Source of the DNA: Methanogranum sp963676045 | GTDB lineage: Archaea; Thermoplasmatota; Thermoplasmata; Methanomassiliicoccales; Methanomethylophilaceae | Direction: 5' to 3' | Length of the DNA: 64,000 bases | NCBI GenBank assembly: GCA_963676045.1 | Contig: OY780938.1 | Location: forward strand, 186,001 to 250,000 | Shown here: positions 1 to 8,437 of the stretch, piece by piece | Layout of the letters: the number at the start of each line of letters is the position of its first letter | Position numbering within the stretch: the first letter of the stretch is position 1 | Made by a program: the position numbers and the translations under genes | The notes under the pieces: generated by a model | What the model was told of the DNA's origin: nothing | Database searches by the model: none | The model's input: the letters and a program-made list of their open reading frames with translations, nothing else

Positions 1-1157
1 TTGGTGGTTCTCGCCAATTGGAACAATTCCTCAATAGCTGCGCGCGTATTGAAATCATCATCCATGGCATATTTGAATCCAGTATTCGATGCATCGATCA
101 TGTCGCAGATGTCCCCGTCTCCCTCTGGTCCCGTTTTTGCATACGACTGGAGTTCGCGATAGTTGTTCCACAACCTCTTGAGTGCGTTCTGGGCATCGAT
201 GAGCATGTCCTCGCCGTATACCAAGGGGCTGCTGTAATGCGTGTTCAGGAAATAGAAACGGATGGTGTACTTGTCGAATTTCTCTGCGACATCTTTGACT
301 CTGAAGAAATTCCCAAGGGATTTGGACATCTTCTCTTCTCTGGAATTACCCATGCCTTTTACTTGCAACATCCCATTGTGCATCCAATAATTGGCAAGCG
401 GTTTATCGTTGGCTGCCTCTGATTGCAGGATCTCATTCTCATGATGAGGGAAAATGAGGTCATTGCCGCCTCCGTGTATATCTATGGTATCTCCAAGGTG
501 ATGTTTTATCATGGCAGAGCATTCAATGTGCCAACCAGGTCTTCCTTCTCCCCAAGGTGAGTTCCAACAGCAATGCTCTTCAGGCTTGGCGGCCTTCCAA
601 ACAGCAAAGTCCAATGGGTCTTTCTTCTGTTCATCCTGCGATATACGTCCAGATGATTCCATGTCCTCTATCTTCCTATTGGAAAGTTTTCCGTAATCCG
701 ATTTCTTTCTCACAGAGAAATACACGCTGCCATCAGGTGTCTCGTACCCATATCCATTCTCGATGATCTTATTCACCATGGATATGATATCGTCCATGCT
801 CTCGCTGGCCTTTGGATACAGGTCGGCCTTGTTTATGCCAAGTTTGGATGCATCCTTGAAGTATTCCTCGATGTATCTCTTGGACAGTTCCAATGGATCG
901 ATCCCTTCCTTGTTCGCCTTTATTATGATCTTGTCGTCCACATCTGTGAAGTTGGTGACATGCGTAACATCATATCCTGAATACCTGAGATATCTGGCGA
1001 CCATGTCGAATACGATCATGCTCCTCGCATGTCCCATATGGATATCATCGTAGACGGTCACGCCACAAACATACATCTTGACCTTTCCAGGTTCTATTGA
1101 TACGAATTCTTCCTTCTTATTGGTCAGGTTGTTGTGGATCATCAATGACATTTTCAT
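1..1157 (-). CDS. cysS: Cysteinyl-tRNA synthetase, 3' end outside window
   Basis: Class I aminoacyl-tRNA synthetase that charges tRNA-Cys in the cytoplasm. About 385 residues are visible and the C-terminal part lies beyond position 1. The translation shows the Zn-site cysteine in YVCGVTVYDD (about residue 31), the HIGH motif as HMGH (residues 40-43), WHIECSAM and the KMSKS loop as EEKMSKSLGN. The start at 1157 gives an ATGA overlap with the cysE stop; a second in-frame ATG lies at 1151. The overlap indicates co-transcription and translational coupling with cysE. Many methanogens make Cys-tRNA by the SepRS/SepCysS route instead, so a standard CysRS is worth noting. No coding disruption is seen. 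Confidence 0.95.
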   Translation of the reverse strand, partial: MKMSLMIHNNLTNKKEEFVSIEPGKVKMYVCGVTVYDDIHMGHARSMIVFDMVARYLRYSGYDVTHVTNFTDVDDKIIIKANKEGIDPLELSKRYIEEYFKDASKLGINKADLYPKASESMDDIISMVNKIIENGYGYETPDGSVYFSVRKKSDYGKLSNRKIEDMESSGRISQDEQKKDPLDFAVWKAAKPEEHCCWNSPWGEGRPGWHIECSAMIKHHLGDTIDIHGGGNDLIFPHHENEILQSEAANDKPLANYWMHNGMLQVKGMGNSREEKMSKSLGNFFRVKDVAEKFDKYTIRFYFLNTHYSSPLVYGEDMLIDAQNALKRLWNNYRELQSYAKTGPEGDGDICDMIDASNTGFKYAMDDDFNTRAAIEELFQLARTT

Positions 1158-1846
1158 TCCTTCTTGAAAGTGGAGTTTTTCGGTATGGACAAAGTTGCAA
1201 GGTCATGTAGGTCAGAGGCATCTTGCAATTGCTTTATCGCCTCGCGGAGTGTCTGTATCTCGCATTCCAATTGTTGAACGCGATCGGATATGTAATCAGG
1301 CAGATCGTTGTGCTGCAGTGGGTCGTGTTTAACGCCATCCTTCAGTATTATCTTTCCAGGCACACCTACAACCGTGCAGTTGGGGGGAACGTCCTTCAGG
1401 ACCACCGATCCTGCCCCTATCCTCACGTTGTCGCCGATGGTTATATCGCCGAGCACGGTAGCGTTGGCACCGCACACGATATTGTTACCAAGTGTCGGGT
1501 GTCTCTTTCCTTTGTTGGATGATACACCTCCGAGCGTCACTCCTTGGTAAAGAGTTACATCGTTCCCTATTATTGTGGTCTCACCAATGACGACACCGGT
1601 CGCATGGTCTATGAAGAATCCTTTGCCAATTGTGGCGCCAGGGTGTATGTCACATCCTGTGAGTTGATGTGCAGTGAAATTGATCTCCCTCGCTTCCATA
1701 TATTTGCCTTGCAGCCATAGTTCGTGGCTCTCTCTATACATGGATACTGCGTGAAGTCCAGTATGGAATCTGATCGCATCCTCCTCATTAATGACGGCAG
1801 GGTCGCGCTCCATTACCGCTTTAAGGTCATCAGGGTCTATCTTCAT
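1154..1846 (-). CDS. cysE: Serine O-acetyltransferase
   Basis: Transfers acetyl from acetyl-CoA to L-serine, the first step of the O-acetylserine route to cysteine. The 230-residue protein has the N-terminal helical region and a left-handed beta-helix built of hexapeptide repeats (about residues 65-160), with DIHPGATIGKGFFIDHATG and VIGETTIIG typical of CysE. A charged coiled C-terminal tail follows. It is the first gene of a cysE-cysS operon, an arrangement also known in Gram-positive bacteria. An AT-rich TATA-like element (TAAATAAA, around 1880) lies about 35 nt upstream of the start. The O-acetylserine route is sporadic in methanogens, so an origin by transfer from bacteria is plausible but not shown here. 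Confidence 0.93.
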   Translation of the reverse strand: MKIDPDDLKAVMERDPAVINEEDAIRFHTGLHAVSMYRESHELWLQGKYMEAREINFTAHQLTGCDIHPGATIGKGFFIDHATGVVIGETTIIGNDVTLYQGVTLGGVSSNKGKRHPTLGNNIVCGANATVLGDITIGDNVRIGAGSVVLKDVPPNCTVVGVPGKIILKDGVKHDPLQHNDLPDYISDRVQQLECEIQTLREAIKQLQDASDLHDLATLSIPKNSTFKKE

Positions 1847-1915
1847 GCTATCAGTACGTCAATGGATACCCCGTTTATTTATCTATTTATCAGGCAATGA
1901 TATTTGGTGATGGAT

Positions 1916-1936
1916 GGGATGGCACGAGGCCATCCC
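1916..1936 (-). terminator. Perfect 8-bp hairpin after the PAPS-reductase-family gene
   Basis: GGGATGGC / GCCATCCC with a 5-nt loop begins eight bases after the stop codon of the gene at 1944-3875 and lies about 70 nt upstream of cysE. There is no strong T-tract, so it may be a transcript 3' end, an mRNA-stabilising hairpin or a cysE control element. Confidence 0.45.
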
Positions 1937-1943
1937 TGTAGGG

Positions 1944-3875
1944 TCATTGGTCGAATTCTTCCGGTTCACTGTTTCCGAATTTTACGGCTGGACAAGGTCC
2001 GTAGCAGTCCTTGCAGAATATGCATTCATCCTCATGGATGGCAACCTTTCCATTGTCGATGTAGAGCGCACCTGGTTTGCATCTTGCGACACAGAGTCCG
2101 CACCCTACGCATTGTTCTGCGCGGACAACAAGCTGGAATGCCTCATTCATATGTTGTTTAGCATCATTCTCCACGAATGCCTTCGAGATTATCGCACCGT
2201 CACCGTAGAATGTGACATAGTCCGCTTCGAGATAATTCTCTTCCTCGTTGTGGTTTATGACCCATCCAAGCGCATGGCTGAACGGTTTGAGTTTGTATAG
2301 GTCTATGGGTCTGGACAATGCAGCCTCTATGCTGTATCCCAACGTACATGGCGAATATCCATCTTGGATCTTTATGCTCACCGGGCCGCTCATTGATTTG
2401 TTGATTTTCCTTGTCAATTCTGGCACATCCTTTCCAGTGGTCCTTTTTATCTCATCGCGTATGGATTGCGGAGCGGACTTCCATCTCCAAAGTCCATATT
2501 CCTTCCATTCCGCGGGAAGCCCATTCTCATTCATATAATCGTCAAGGAACTTGTCCCATTGCGCGAATCTGTCTGCAGATCTCACGATATCGAATTCTGC
2601 CAGATCGGATGCAGGACACAGGAAACAGCCTATCCTGTCTAATCCTTTCGTGTACCAGATGTTGTATGGTTCCTTGCGCATGAATATGTAGATCCATATG
2701 TGCATGGCGCTCCAGTTCTGTATCGGGGAGGCGCCGATCTGTCCAGGCGTCCAAGGGTTCTGCCAAACACGTGGTTTGGCATTCCTTGCTTCCGATTCAT
2801 ACTTCCTTTGTCCTATGAACGAGAGTACGCCGTTGGGGAAGTTCTTCGTTATCGCAGCGACCATGGGTCCCAATTTGTTCGTCTTGCAACACCATCTGAA
2901 ATCCTTTGCAGGTGGACCGAATTGCACCAGATTGCCGAAGAATGCGTCCACCGGTGCTTTTTCTTCTATAAGTCTTATATTATGTCTTTCACAGACATCA
3001 TGTACATGTTCGACCGTCTCATTGAATTCAAGACCAGTATCCACGAACATGGCAGGTATATCGAGTCCAGCATCAATGGCCAGCAACAGTGTTGCCAAGG
3101 AATCCTTGCCTCCGGAGAAGGATACGACCGCAGGTAGATTGTATTTCTCCACCGTATTTCTCATGAAGCCTTTGGCCTCTATGATCCTTTTCTCCATGAC
3201 GGCCCTGTTGGCCTCCACAGCATCATCCCAGGTATGTGGAAGACCAGGTGCGATGAATTCCTCGGGCTTGTACCATCTGGTCTTCACTCCCACTCCCTTC
3301 TCGTGCTTCAGCATATCATCGACTGACATCTTCGCGATACCAGTTGCTATGACCTTCATATCTGGGTCTACGACTATGACCTCGTCACCGTCTTTGACAT
3401 CTGGATGGGCATCCATTATCCCTGGCGCCATCAGGTTCTTGCTTTCCTGTATGAATTTTATCGCGCCGGGGTCGCATACGACGTAGCCTTTCTCCAGTTT
3501 CCCTTGAAGGCGCAGAGCGCCTTGAAGGCGGATTATGAACTGCCACCCCCTGCCGATATCGTATCTCATTGTAGCGACTACGCATCCATCGACGAGCACC
3601 TCATCCATACGGTCTATTGCAGGGCATTTGTTGAGTATCACAAGGTGCCCTTCAGGTATGATCACCTTGCCTGAACCCTCACCGAAATTATCGTCAATGA
3701 TGCTTCTTATATGGTGGATGTCATTGTCGAAGGCGGGTCTTGAATCTGCAGGCGGCGTCACTTCCATCTCCTTTGTATCGGACCCACAAATCGGACATTT
3801 GTCGGCCTCAAGTATAGGCAGGTTACATTTGAAACACCATCTAAGGTGATTTTTTCCAAGTCTTATAGCTCCCAT
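1944..3875 (-). CDS. Zinc-ribbon/PUA/PAPS-reductase-family/ferredoxin protein
   Basis: 643 residues in four modules. A zinc ribbon comes first (C14, C17, C27, C30 in CFKC and CPIC). A PUA-like region follows at roughly 100-200. Next is an N-type ATP pyrophosphatase domain with the PP-loop SFSGGKDSLA near residue 250. Last is a C-terminal two-cluster ferredoxin (CVGCGLCVARC and CIFCKDCYGPC). This architecture is known for archaeal 'PAPS reductase family' proteins, whose substrate is not settled. I do not see the C-terminal catalytic Cys motif of true APS/PAPS reductases, so a sulfur-transfer or RNA-thiolation role is equally possible. The PUA-like module favours an RNA-linked role, while the neighbour cysE favours sulfur assimilation. 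The start has a GGTGG site 3 nt upstream and a TATA-like ATTATTTATC about 40 nt upstream. Confidence 0.8.
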   Translation of the reverse strand: MGAIRLGKNHLRWCFKCNLPILEADKCPICGSDTKEMEVTPPADSRPAFDNDIHHIRSIIDDNFGEGSGKVIIPEGHLVILNKCPAIDRMDEVLVDGCVVATMRYDIGRGWQFIIRLQGALRLQGKLEKGYVVCDPGAIKFIQESKNLMAPGIMDAHPDVKDGDEVIVVDPDMKVIATGIAKMSVDDMLKHEKGVGVKTRWYKPEEFIAPGLPHTWDDAVEANRAVMEKRIIEAKGFMRNTVEKYNLPAVVSFSGGKDSLATLLLAIDAGLDIPAMFVDTGLEFNETVEHVHDVCERHNIRLIEEKAPVDAFFGNLVQFGPPAKDFRWCCKTNKLGPMVAAITKNFPNGVLSFIGQRKYESEARNAKPRVWQNPWTPGQIGASPIQNWSAMHIWIYIFMRKEPYNIWYTKGLDRIGCFLCPASDLAEFDIVRSADRFAQWDKFLDDYMNENGLPAEWKEYGLWRWKSAPQSIRDEIKRTTGKDVPELTRKINKSMSGPVSIKIQDGYSPCTLGYSIEAALSRPIDLYKLKPFSHALGWVINHNEEENYLEADYVTFYGDGAIISKAFVENDAKQHMNEAFQLVVRAEQCVGCGLCVARCKPGALYIDNGKVAIHEDECIFCKDCYGPCPAVKFGNSEPEEFDQ

Positions 3876-4089
3876 GATTCCACCATCGTTCGACCTGCTA
3901 TATGAGCGGGAGATAAATAATTTAGCGGATGAGAGGCATCATTCCTCATTTTCTAAGTATCGTCTTCGATACGATAGCAACGGAAGGATGAGGCCCTGTT
4001 CTCAAAATCCATCCGGTCACACATCAGAATTTATAAATCGTCTTGACGATATCGTAACGCTGGAGAGGTTTTTGGTGGGAGATCATTTT

Positions 4090-4827
4090 GTGGACAGACG
4101 CATGAGGGACATATTCGTCATAATCTTGGCATGTGTCGCAGGATGCATGGACACTTTCGCCATAATAGCAATGGGCGGGGTGTTCATATTTGCGTTGACA
4201 GGCAACACGGTCTTCATGGCGATATCGATCGTCGATGGGGATTACAACAAGATGATAACGATCCTCGTGATATTCGCCACCTTCATTCCCGGCACTCTTC
4301 TGGGGACCAAGATCCTGGGGTCTTTGGAAGTAGGCAGATGCTGGAATCAGAATATGACGAAAGCGATGACATTGGAGACCATACTCGTCTTTGTTTTCTT
4401 CGTTCTCCTCTACCTGCGTGGGGATAACACTGAATTGATGACCTTGATCCTCCCGATAGCAGTGAGCAGTTTCGCCATGGGCCTGCTATATTCCATAACC
4501 ATGAGGTTGGTGGTCAAAGGTGCAATGGTAACGATGATAACAGGGATGCTCATCAAACTGTTCAATGACCTGACATTCCCCGAGTATTCCAAGGACAAGG
4601 AGACCGCAGAGAAGATACCTGACAATTCTCCGAACAGGCCATTTTCCGAGAATACTAACCTATTCCTGTGCACCGTTGGCGTATCATTCTTCATAGGGGC
4701 ATTGATATGCGTATTGTTAGCGAAGGTGTATTCTCTGCTTCCTGTGATATTCGTTCTAGCTGTGGAGATATCGTTGATCGTTTTCGTGGTCACAGCGAAG
4801 AAGGAATGTGCGATCGAGAATGATTGA
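4090..4827 (+). CDS. DUF1275 (YoaK-like) membrane protein
   Basis: About 245 residues with six or seven hydrophobic segments. The first helix region carries GCMDTF followed by GGVF and TGNTV, the signature of the DUF1275/YoaK family of inner-membrane proteins of unknown transport function. The frame is open back to 3874, but the upstream part is polar and unlike the family. The GTG at 4090 has a GGTGGGA ribosome site at 4074-4080, and a TATA element (TTTATAAATC, about 4030) fits this start. It stands alone, divergent from the PAPS-family gene. No function can be assigned beyond membrane location. Confidence 0.75.
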   Translation: MDRRMRDIFVIILACVAGCMDTFAIIAMGGVFIFALTGNTVFMAISIVDGDYNKMITILVIFATFIPGTLLGTKILGSLEVGRCWNQNMTKAMTLETILVFVFFVLLYLRGDNTELMTLILPIAVSSFAMGLLYSITMRLVVKGAMVTMITGMLIKLFNDLTFPEYSKDKETAEKIPDNSPNRPFSENTNLFLCTVGVSFFIGALICVLLAKVYSLLPVIFVLAVEISLIVFVVTAKKECAIEND

Positions 4828-4924
4828 TGCAGAATAGTTCACGAATGGCAATCGACCGTTAACGTTTCTGTGATTCATAGAAAACTTATCCATATCATAC
4901 GTTCTGTTCTTTCTAAAAAGACTA

Positions 4925-4934
4925 AATATATAAA
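4925..4934 (+). promoter_or_regulatory. TATA box of the aminotransferase gene
   Basis: AATATATAAA is centred about 33 nt before the ATG at 4962, predicting a leader of only a few nucleotides. Confidence 0.6.
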
Positions 4935-4961
4935 ACGACGTGAAGGCCTGAAAGTGATCTT

Positions 4962-6167
4962 ATGAAGACTAAAATAAAGGCTTCCAGGCGCGCGTTGGGA
5001 ATGGACTATGCAATTCGTGAAGTAGTGGTCCCAGCCGATGCAGCCGAGAAACAAGGCAAGAAGCTTTACAAGCTCAACATAGGTGATCCGAACAAGTGGG
5101 ATTTTGAAACACCAGAGTATTTCAAGAACACATTGAGGGAAGCGGTGGACAACACCGATAACGGCTATGGCGATTCACAAGGCAATCTGAATCTCAGAGA
5201 AGCGATAGTAGAGAGGGAATACCAGAAGCACGGCGTGAAGATAACTTCCAGCGACGTCTATATAACAGCTGGACTCAGCGAATGCATCAATGTTCTGATG
5301 GCGACGTTGATCGAACCCGGGGACGAGGTATTGGTTCCAGGGCCAGGATATCCATCCTATGCGCAATATACGAATTTCTATGAAGGAAAGATCGTACCGT
5401 ATAGGCAGATGGAAGAAGAGGATTGGCGTCCGGATCTCGACATGATGCGCGATCGCATAACCGATAGGACAAAAGCCATCGTGGTCATAAATCCCAACAA
5501 TCCCACAGGTGCCGTATATTCGGAGAAGGACCTCAGGGCGATAGGCGATATCGCGGCTGAATACAATATACCGCTGGTATCGGACGAGATATACGATAAG
5601 ATCGTCTTCAAGGGGAGTTTCTTCTCTCTTTCGAGGCTTCCAGATGATGTACCGAGAGTGATCATGAATGGATTCTCCAAGGTCAATCTGATGCCTGGAT
5701 GGAGAGAAGGCTATTGCTATTTCATGGACAAGTACGGTCTCATGGATGAGATACGCGAAGGTATGATGAAGCAATTCCGTGTCAGGATATGCCCCAACGT
5801 GCCTTGTCAGGAAGCCGCGAGAGCATCACTCCAGGGACCACAGGATTATATCGTCGACATGAACCGCAAGCTCAAGGAGAGGGCGGATTTCACATACAAG
5901 AGATTGAACGAGATACCCGGAATAACAACCAGAAGGGCAATGGGGGCATTGTACATGTTCCCTAAGGTGGATTTAGGCAATAACTGGAATACCGACAAGG
6001 ATTTCGTATTCGACCTCATAAAAGAGGAAGGAGTGGTCCTGGTCCACGGTTCAGGATTCTGTCAGGAATTCGGTAAATCTCATTTCAGGACAATATTGTT
6101 GCCTCCCATGGACACCTTGGAGACAGCATACGATCTCCTCGAGAAATTCATGTTGAGACATCAGTGA
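4962..6167 (+). CDS. Class I/II PLP-dependent aminotransferase
   Basis: 401 residues, fold-type I aminotransferase of the AspC/AlaA group. It has the full set of family motifs: YGDSQGNLNLREA, the NPNNPTGA loop, SDEIYDK, and the PLP-lysine in NGFSKVNLMPGWREGY. The C-terminal part carries a conserved Arg in SHFRTILLPP for the substrate carboxylate. Archaeal relatives use alanine, aspartate or aromatic amino acids, and the exact substrate cannot be read from sequence. A TATA box at 4925 drives it as a single gene, and a hairpin follows the stop. An aspartate-type activity could also supply the cysteate-to-sulfopyruvate step needed by the CoM operon at 51-58 kb; that link is speculation. Confidence 0.88.
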   Translation: MKTKIKASRRALGMDYAIREVVVPADAAEKQGKKLYKLNIGDPNKWDFETPEYFKNTLREAVDNTDNGYGDSQGNLNLREAIVEREYQKHGVKITSSDVYITAGLSECINVLMATLIEPGDEVLVPGPGYPSYAQYTNFYEGKIVPYRQMEEEDWRPDLDMMRDRITDRTKAIVVINPNNPTGAVYSEKDLRAIGDIAAEYNIPLVSDEIYDKIVFKGSFFSLSRLPDDVPRVIMNGFSKVNLMPGWREGYCYFMDKYGLMDEIREGMMKQFRVRICPNVPCQEAARASLQGPQDYIVDMNRKLKERADFTYKRLNEIPGITTRRAMGALYMFPKVDLGNNWNTDKDFVFDLIKEEGVVLVHGSGFCQEFGKSHFRTILLPPMDTLETAYDLLEKFMLRHQ

Positions 6168-6186
6168 AATTAAAAAATTATCAAAT

Positions 6187-6203
6187 CCGGGGATTTCCCC
6201 CGG
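6187..6203. terminator. Bidirectional terminator between the aminotransferase gene and ribH
   Basis: CCGGGG / CCCCGG stem with a 5-nt loop sits between the 3' ends of two convergent genes. A T-rich run follows on the plus strand (TATTATTTT) and an A/T-rich run (ATAATTTTTTAA) follows on the minus strand. Confidence 0.7.
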
Positions 6204-6212
6204 TATATTATT

Positions 6213-6629
6213 TTAAAGTTTTTCCAATCTTTTCAGCATTTTGACCGCTGCATCGACCACATCGCGACCTTTCTCGATGCGGTCCACAGCTTGGAGTTGT
6301 GTCATGTTAGGTCCAGTGATGCCGAAGGCGACCGGTTTGTTGTATTTCAACGAAAGGTCAGCTATCTGTCTCGAAGCCTGCGAGATGACGATCTGGTCAT
6401 GGTCCGTCTCTCCCTTTATGACGGCGCCTATCGTGATCACGGCATCGACATCCGTCTTCTCCAAAAGGGTCTGCACCGCGAGGGGTATCTCGAACACGCC
6501 AGGCACCATGATCGTCTTGCTTATCTCGACATCGAGGAATTCAGCTTCCGCTTTTGCTCTCTCGACCATCATCATGGTCACGTCATAGTTGAATTCCGCT
6601 GCTACCATTCCTAGTTTGTATTTTCTCAT
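6213..6629 (-). CDS. ribH: 6,7-dimethyl-8-ribityllumazine synthase
   Basis: Condenses 3,4-dihydroxy-2-butanone 4-phosphate with the ribityl-aminopyrimidine to give lumazine, the penultimate step of riboflavin synthesis. The 138 residues match the archaeal length and include AAEFNYDVT, VPGVFEIP, GAVIKGETDHD (with the catalytic His region) and PVAFGI. The ATG at 6629 has AGGTGA five bases upstream; the longer frame to 6659 lacks such a site. It is last in the ribB-ribL-ribC-ribH operon, 4 nt after ribC. Confidence 0.96.
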   Translation of the reverse strand: MRKYKLGMVAAEFNYDVTMMMVERAKAEAEFLDVEISKTIMVPGVFEIPLAVQTLLEKTDVDAVITIGAVIKGETDHDQIVISQASRQIADLSLKYNKPVAFGITGPNMTQLQAVDRIEKGRDVVDAAVKMLKRLEKL

Positions 6630-6633
6630 ATTC

Positions 6634-7104
6634 TCACCTATTTTGTACCGGTCCCTCATCTGGGAAACCTTGTCTCAGTCCCATTCCAGCTCTCTTGGTG
6701 AGATTGTCTGGACGGAACAATAGATCGTATACGTTGATCGCATGCTCTCTCGATCTGCTGCTGGCAAGGAATGCCAGTTCCTTATCGTCCTTTGCTTCGT
6801 CAGCATGCACGAAGACCTCGATTATGTGTTTGTTGGTCGCTATCTGCACCGCTATGAGTCCAGTGGATGCCTCATGGGCGCACATCTTGTCCTTCTCTTT
6901 CGGACCGGGCATGCCTAAGGCCATCACGATGTCGCAGTGCTGCTCCTCTATCAGTTTCTTGCAGGCCACAGGCAGGTCCTTGACACCGGGCACGGTGTAT
7001 CTGACGATCCTGAATCCAGTACCTGTGCGATTCAATTCATCGATGGCCGCTGAGGCCATGTCGTATCTTGAGAATGTGGTGTCAGCGATACCTATCAGTT
7101 TCAT
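6634..7104 (-). CDS. ribC: Riboflavin synthase, archaeal type
   Basis: Dismutates two lumazines to riboflavin. The 156-residue archaeal enzyme is unrelated to bacterial RibE and is a relative of lumazine synthase. The sequence shows GIADTTFSRYDMASAA, YTVPGVKDLPVACKKL, MALGMPGPKEKDKMCAHEAS and HADEAKDDKEL, all typical of the family. It starts with an ATGA overlap with ribL and is followed closely by ribH, so the last two steps of the pathway are adjacent. Confidence 0.95.
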   Translation of the reverse strand: MKLIGIADTTFSRYDMASAAIDELNRTGTGFRIVRYTVPGVKDLPVACKKLIEEQHCDIVMALGMPGPKEKDKMCAHEASTGLIAVQIATNKHIIEVFVHADEAKDDKELAFLASSRSREHAINVYDLLFRPDNLTKRAGMGLRQGFPDEGPVQNR

Positions 7105-7520
7105 TGCATCCCTCTTATCTTATCGATGATCCTTCTTGTGGCATTGAGGTCGTCGGCGTATTCATTGGCCCTGACGACCCTTATGTGTTCAAGTCCATGG
7201 GCTTTCAGGTCCCTCATCAGTTTCTCTTCATCGAAATTCTGATCGAATCCAAGCACTATGATGTCGGGTCGGACCTCTTTCACTGTCTCGAATATGTCCC
7301 CTTCCTTACCGATTATCGCTCTGTTCACGGGCTTAAGGGAATTCACGATCCTCGCACGCATATCCTCCGGAGTTATCGGTTCATGTTTCTTCGATCTGAC
7401 GGTCATATCGCAAGCCACAACGACGATAAGCTCATCGCCCAACGCTTTGGCTTGTTCCAAATATGAGATGTGTCCCGGATGTATGAGGTCGAAGACCCCC
7501 GATGCCATAACTCTCACCAT
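7101..7520 (-). CDS. ribL: FAD synthetase (FMN adenylyltransferase), archaeal RibL
   Basis: Cytidylyltransferase-fold nucleotidyltransferase that turns FMN and ATP into FAD. In 139 residues it has the N-terminal GVFDLIHPGHISYLEQAK (HxGH motif), VVACDMTVRSKK, GKEGDIFETVKEVRPDIIVLG and a C-terminal region consistent with RibL. It lies between ribB and ribC in the operon, 4 nt after ribB and overlapping ribC by 4 nt. The operon context supports FAD synthesis over another nucleotidyltransfer. Confidence 0.9.
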   Translation of the reverse strand: MVRVMASGVFDLIHPGHISYLEQAKALGDELIVVVACDMTVRSKKHEPITPEDMRARIVNSLKPVNRAIIGKEGDIFETVKEVRPDIIVLGFDQNFDEEKLMRDLKAHGLEHIRVVRANEYADDLNATRRIIDKIRGMQ

Positions 7521-7524
7521 GATA

Positions 7525-8235
7525 TCACAGGTCTAGGTTATTGTCTTCGAGATATTTATTCCAGGCTTCTATGACCTCTTTGCCTGTCACGAAGGGGATG
7601 TTGTTCTTGCGTGCATATTCGATGACATGTTCCTTCTGCATCGAACCGCCGTCATCGCCCATCATCTCACATATGGTGGCGGATGGTTTGACGCCTGCCA
7701 TGTACATCAATGCCGTGCACAGTTCGGTATGTCCGAATCTGGTCCTTAGGATCCTGGAAGAGGTGTTGAGCAGATGTACGTGACCGGGTGCGCGAAAATT
7801 CTGACCTATCTCTTTTTCAATATCTTTCGCAGGCTTATCCTGGAAGATGGTCCTTGAATATTCCCTTATGGTGAGTGCCCTGTCTTTATCGGTGATGCCT
7901 GTGTAAGTTTTCCTATGATTGATGGTCACACCGAACGAGGACCTCGTATTATCATAGGGTATGTCATTAGGGGCCATGTCCTTGAGGATCGGGTATTTTT
8001 CCCTGTCATCCCAATAAACATCTGCCATGAATGGGAGTCCGATCTCCTTGGCTAGTTTATGCGGGGTGGTCGTACAAACAAGACCTCCCGCTTCTTTTCT
8101 CATCATCCTTATCTGCTCCCATGTGATGAATTCGGAAGCTATCGTAAGGTCACTTTCCTTTTCCCTGTCATCGAAATCGAACACAAGGACTGGTTTGCCC
8201 TTCCTTATCTCGTCCAATGCTTTCTCAATGCTCAT
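7525..8235 (-). CDS. ribB: 3,4-dihydroxy-2-butanone 4-phosphate synthase
   Basis: Makes the four-carbon unit of lumazine from ribulose 5-phosphate. The 236 residues contain the metal-site motif DDREKESDLTIASEF, a TRSSFGVTINHRKT segment, TGITDKDRALTI, RAPGHVHLL and RTRFGHTELC. It is the first gene of the rib operon. A TATA-like element on this strand (CTAATATG, 8263-8270) predicts a leader of about five bases. An inverted repeat lies just upstream at 8280-8308. Confidence 0.95.
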   Translation of the reverse strand: MSIEKALDEIRKGKPVLVFDFDDREKESDLTIASEFITWEQIRMMRKEAGGLVCTTTPHKLAKEIGLPFMADVYWDDREKYPILKDMAPNDIPYDNTRSSFGVTINHRKTYTGITDKDRALTIREYSRTIFQDKPAKDIEKEIGQNFRAPGHVHLLNTSSRILRTRFGHTELCTALMYMAGVKPSATICEMMGDDGGSMQKEHVIEYARKNNIPFVTGKEVIEAWNKYLEDNNLDL

Positions 8236-8279
8236 TTTTACTACCGTTTTTTAGATAGGTTACATATTAGAATAATGAT

Positions 8280-8308
8280 GGTTTATTACCTATATTTTGG
8301 TAAAAACC
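8280..8308. promoter_or_regulatory. Inverted repeat upstream of the rib operon promoter
   Basis: GGTTTATTACC, 8 nt, then GGTAAAAACC: a TTACC/GGTAA core with a nearly matching outer arm. It lies 10 nt upstream of the presumed ribB TATA box. It may be a regulator site, for example for an RbkR-type riboflavin regulator; that assignment is a guess. Confidence 0.4.
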
Positions 8309-8401
8309 ATTCTTTGGGTTTAATATAATTATATGAATTTGTTCATTTTTCGGTGCAGATCGCACAATATAAGATACGTGAAGGTCGATTATGACCGAAT
8401 C

Positions 8402-8410
8402 TCTTTTTAA
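8402..8410 (+). promoter_or_regulatory. TATA-like element of glyA
   Basis: TCTTTTTAA is centred about 32 nt upstream of the glyA ATG, predicting a very short leader. A GGTC/GACC inverted repeat lies at 8383-8396 just upstream. Confidence 0.4.
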
Positions 8411-8437
8411 TAGAATGTACTATCATGCGATGATACT

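Noticed and set aside
2698..3486. 262-residue open frame antisense to the PAPS-reductase-family gene
   Set aside because: The opposite strand encodes a protein with clear motifs over its whole length; the antisense frame has no recognisable domain.
3874..4089. 72-residue N-terminal extension of the DUF1275 protein
   Set aside because: Polar, unlike the family, and it spans the TATA element; the GTG at 4090 with GGTGGGA fits better.
8383..8396. GGTC-6-GACC inverted repeat before glyA
   Set aside because: Only 4-bp arms; too short to support as an operator without comparison.
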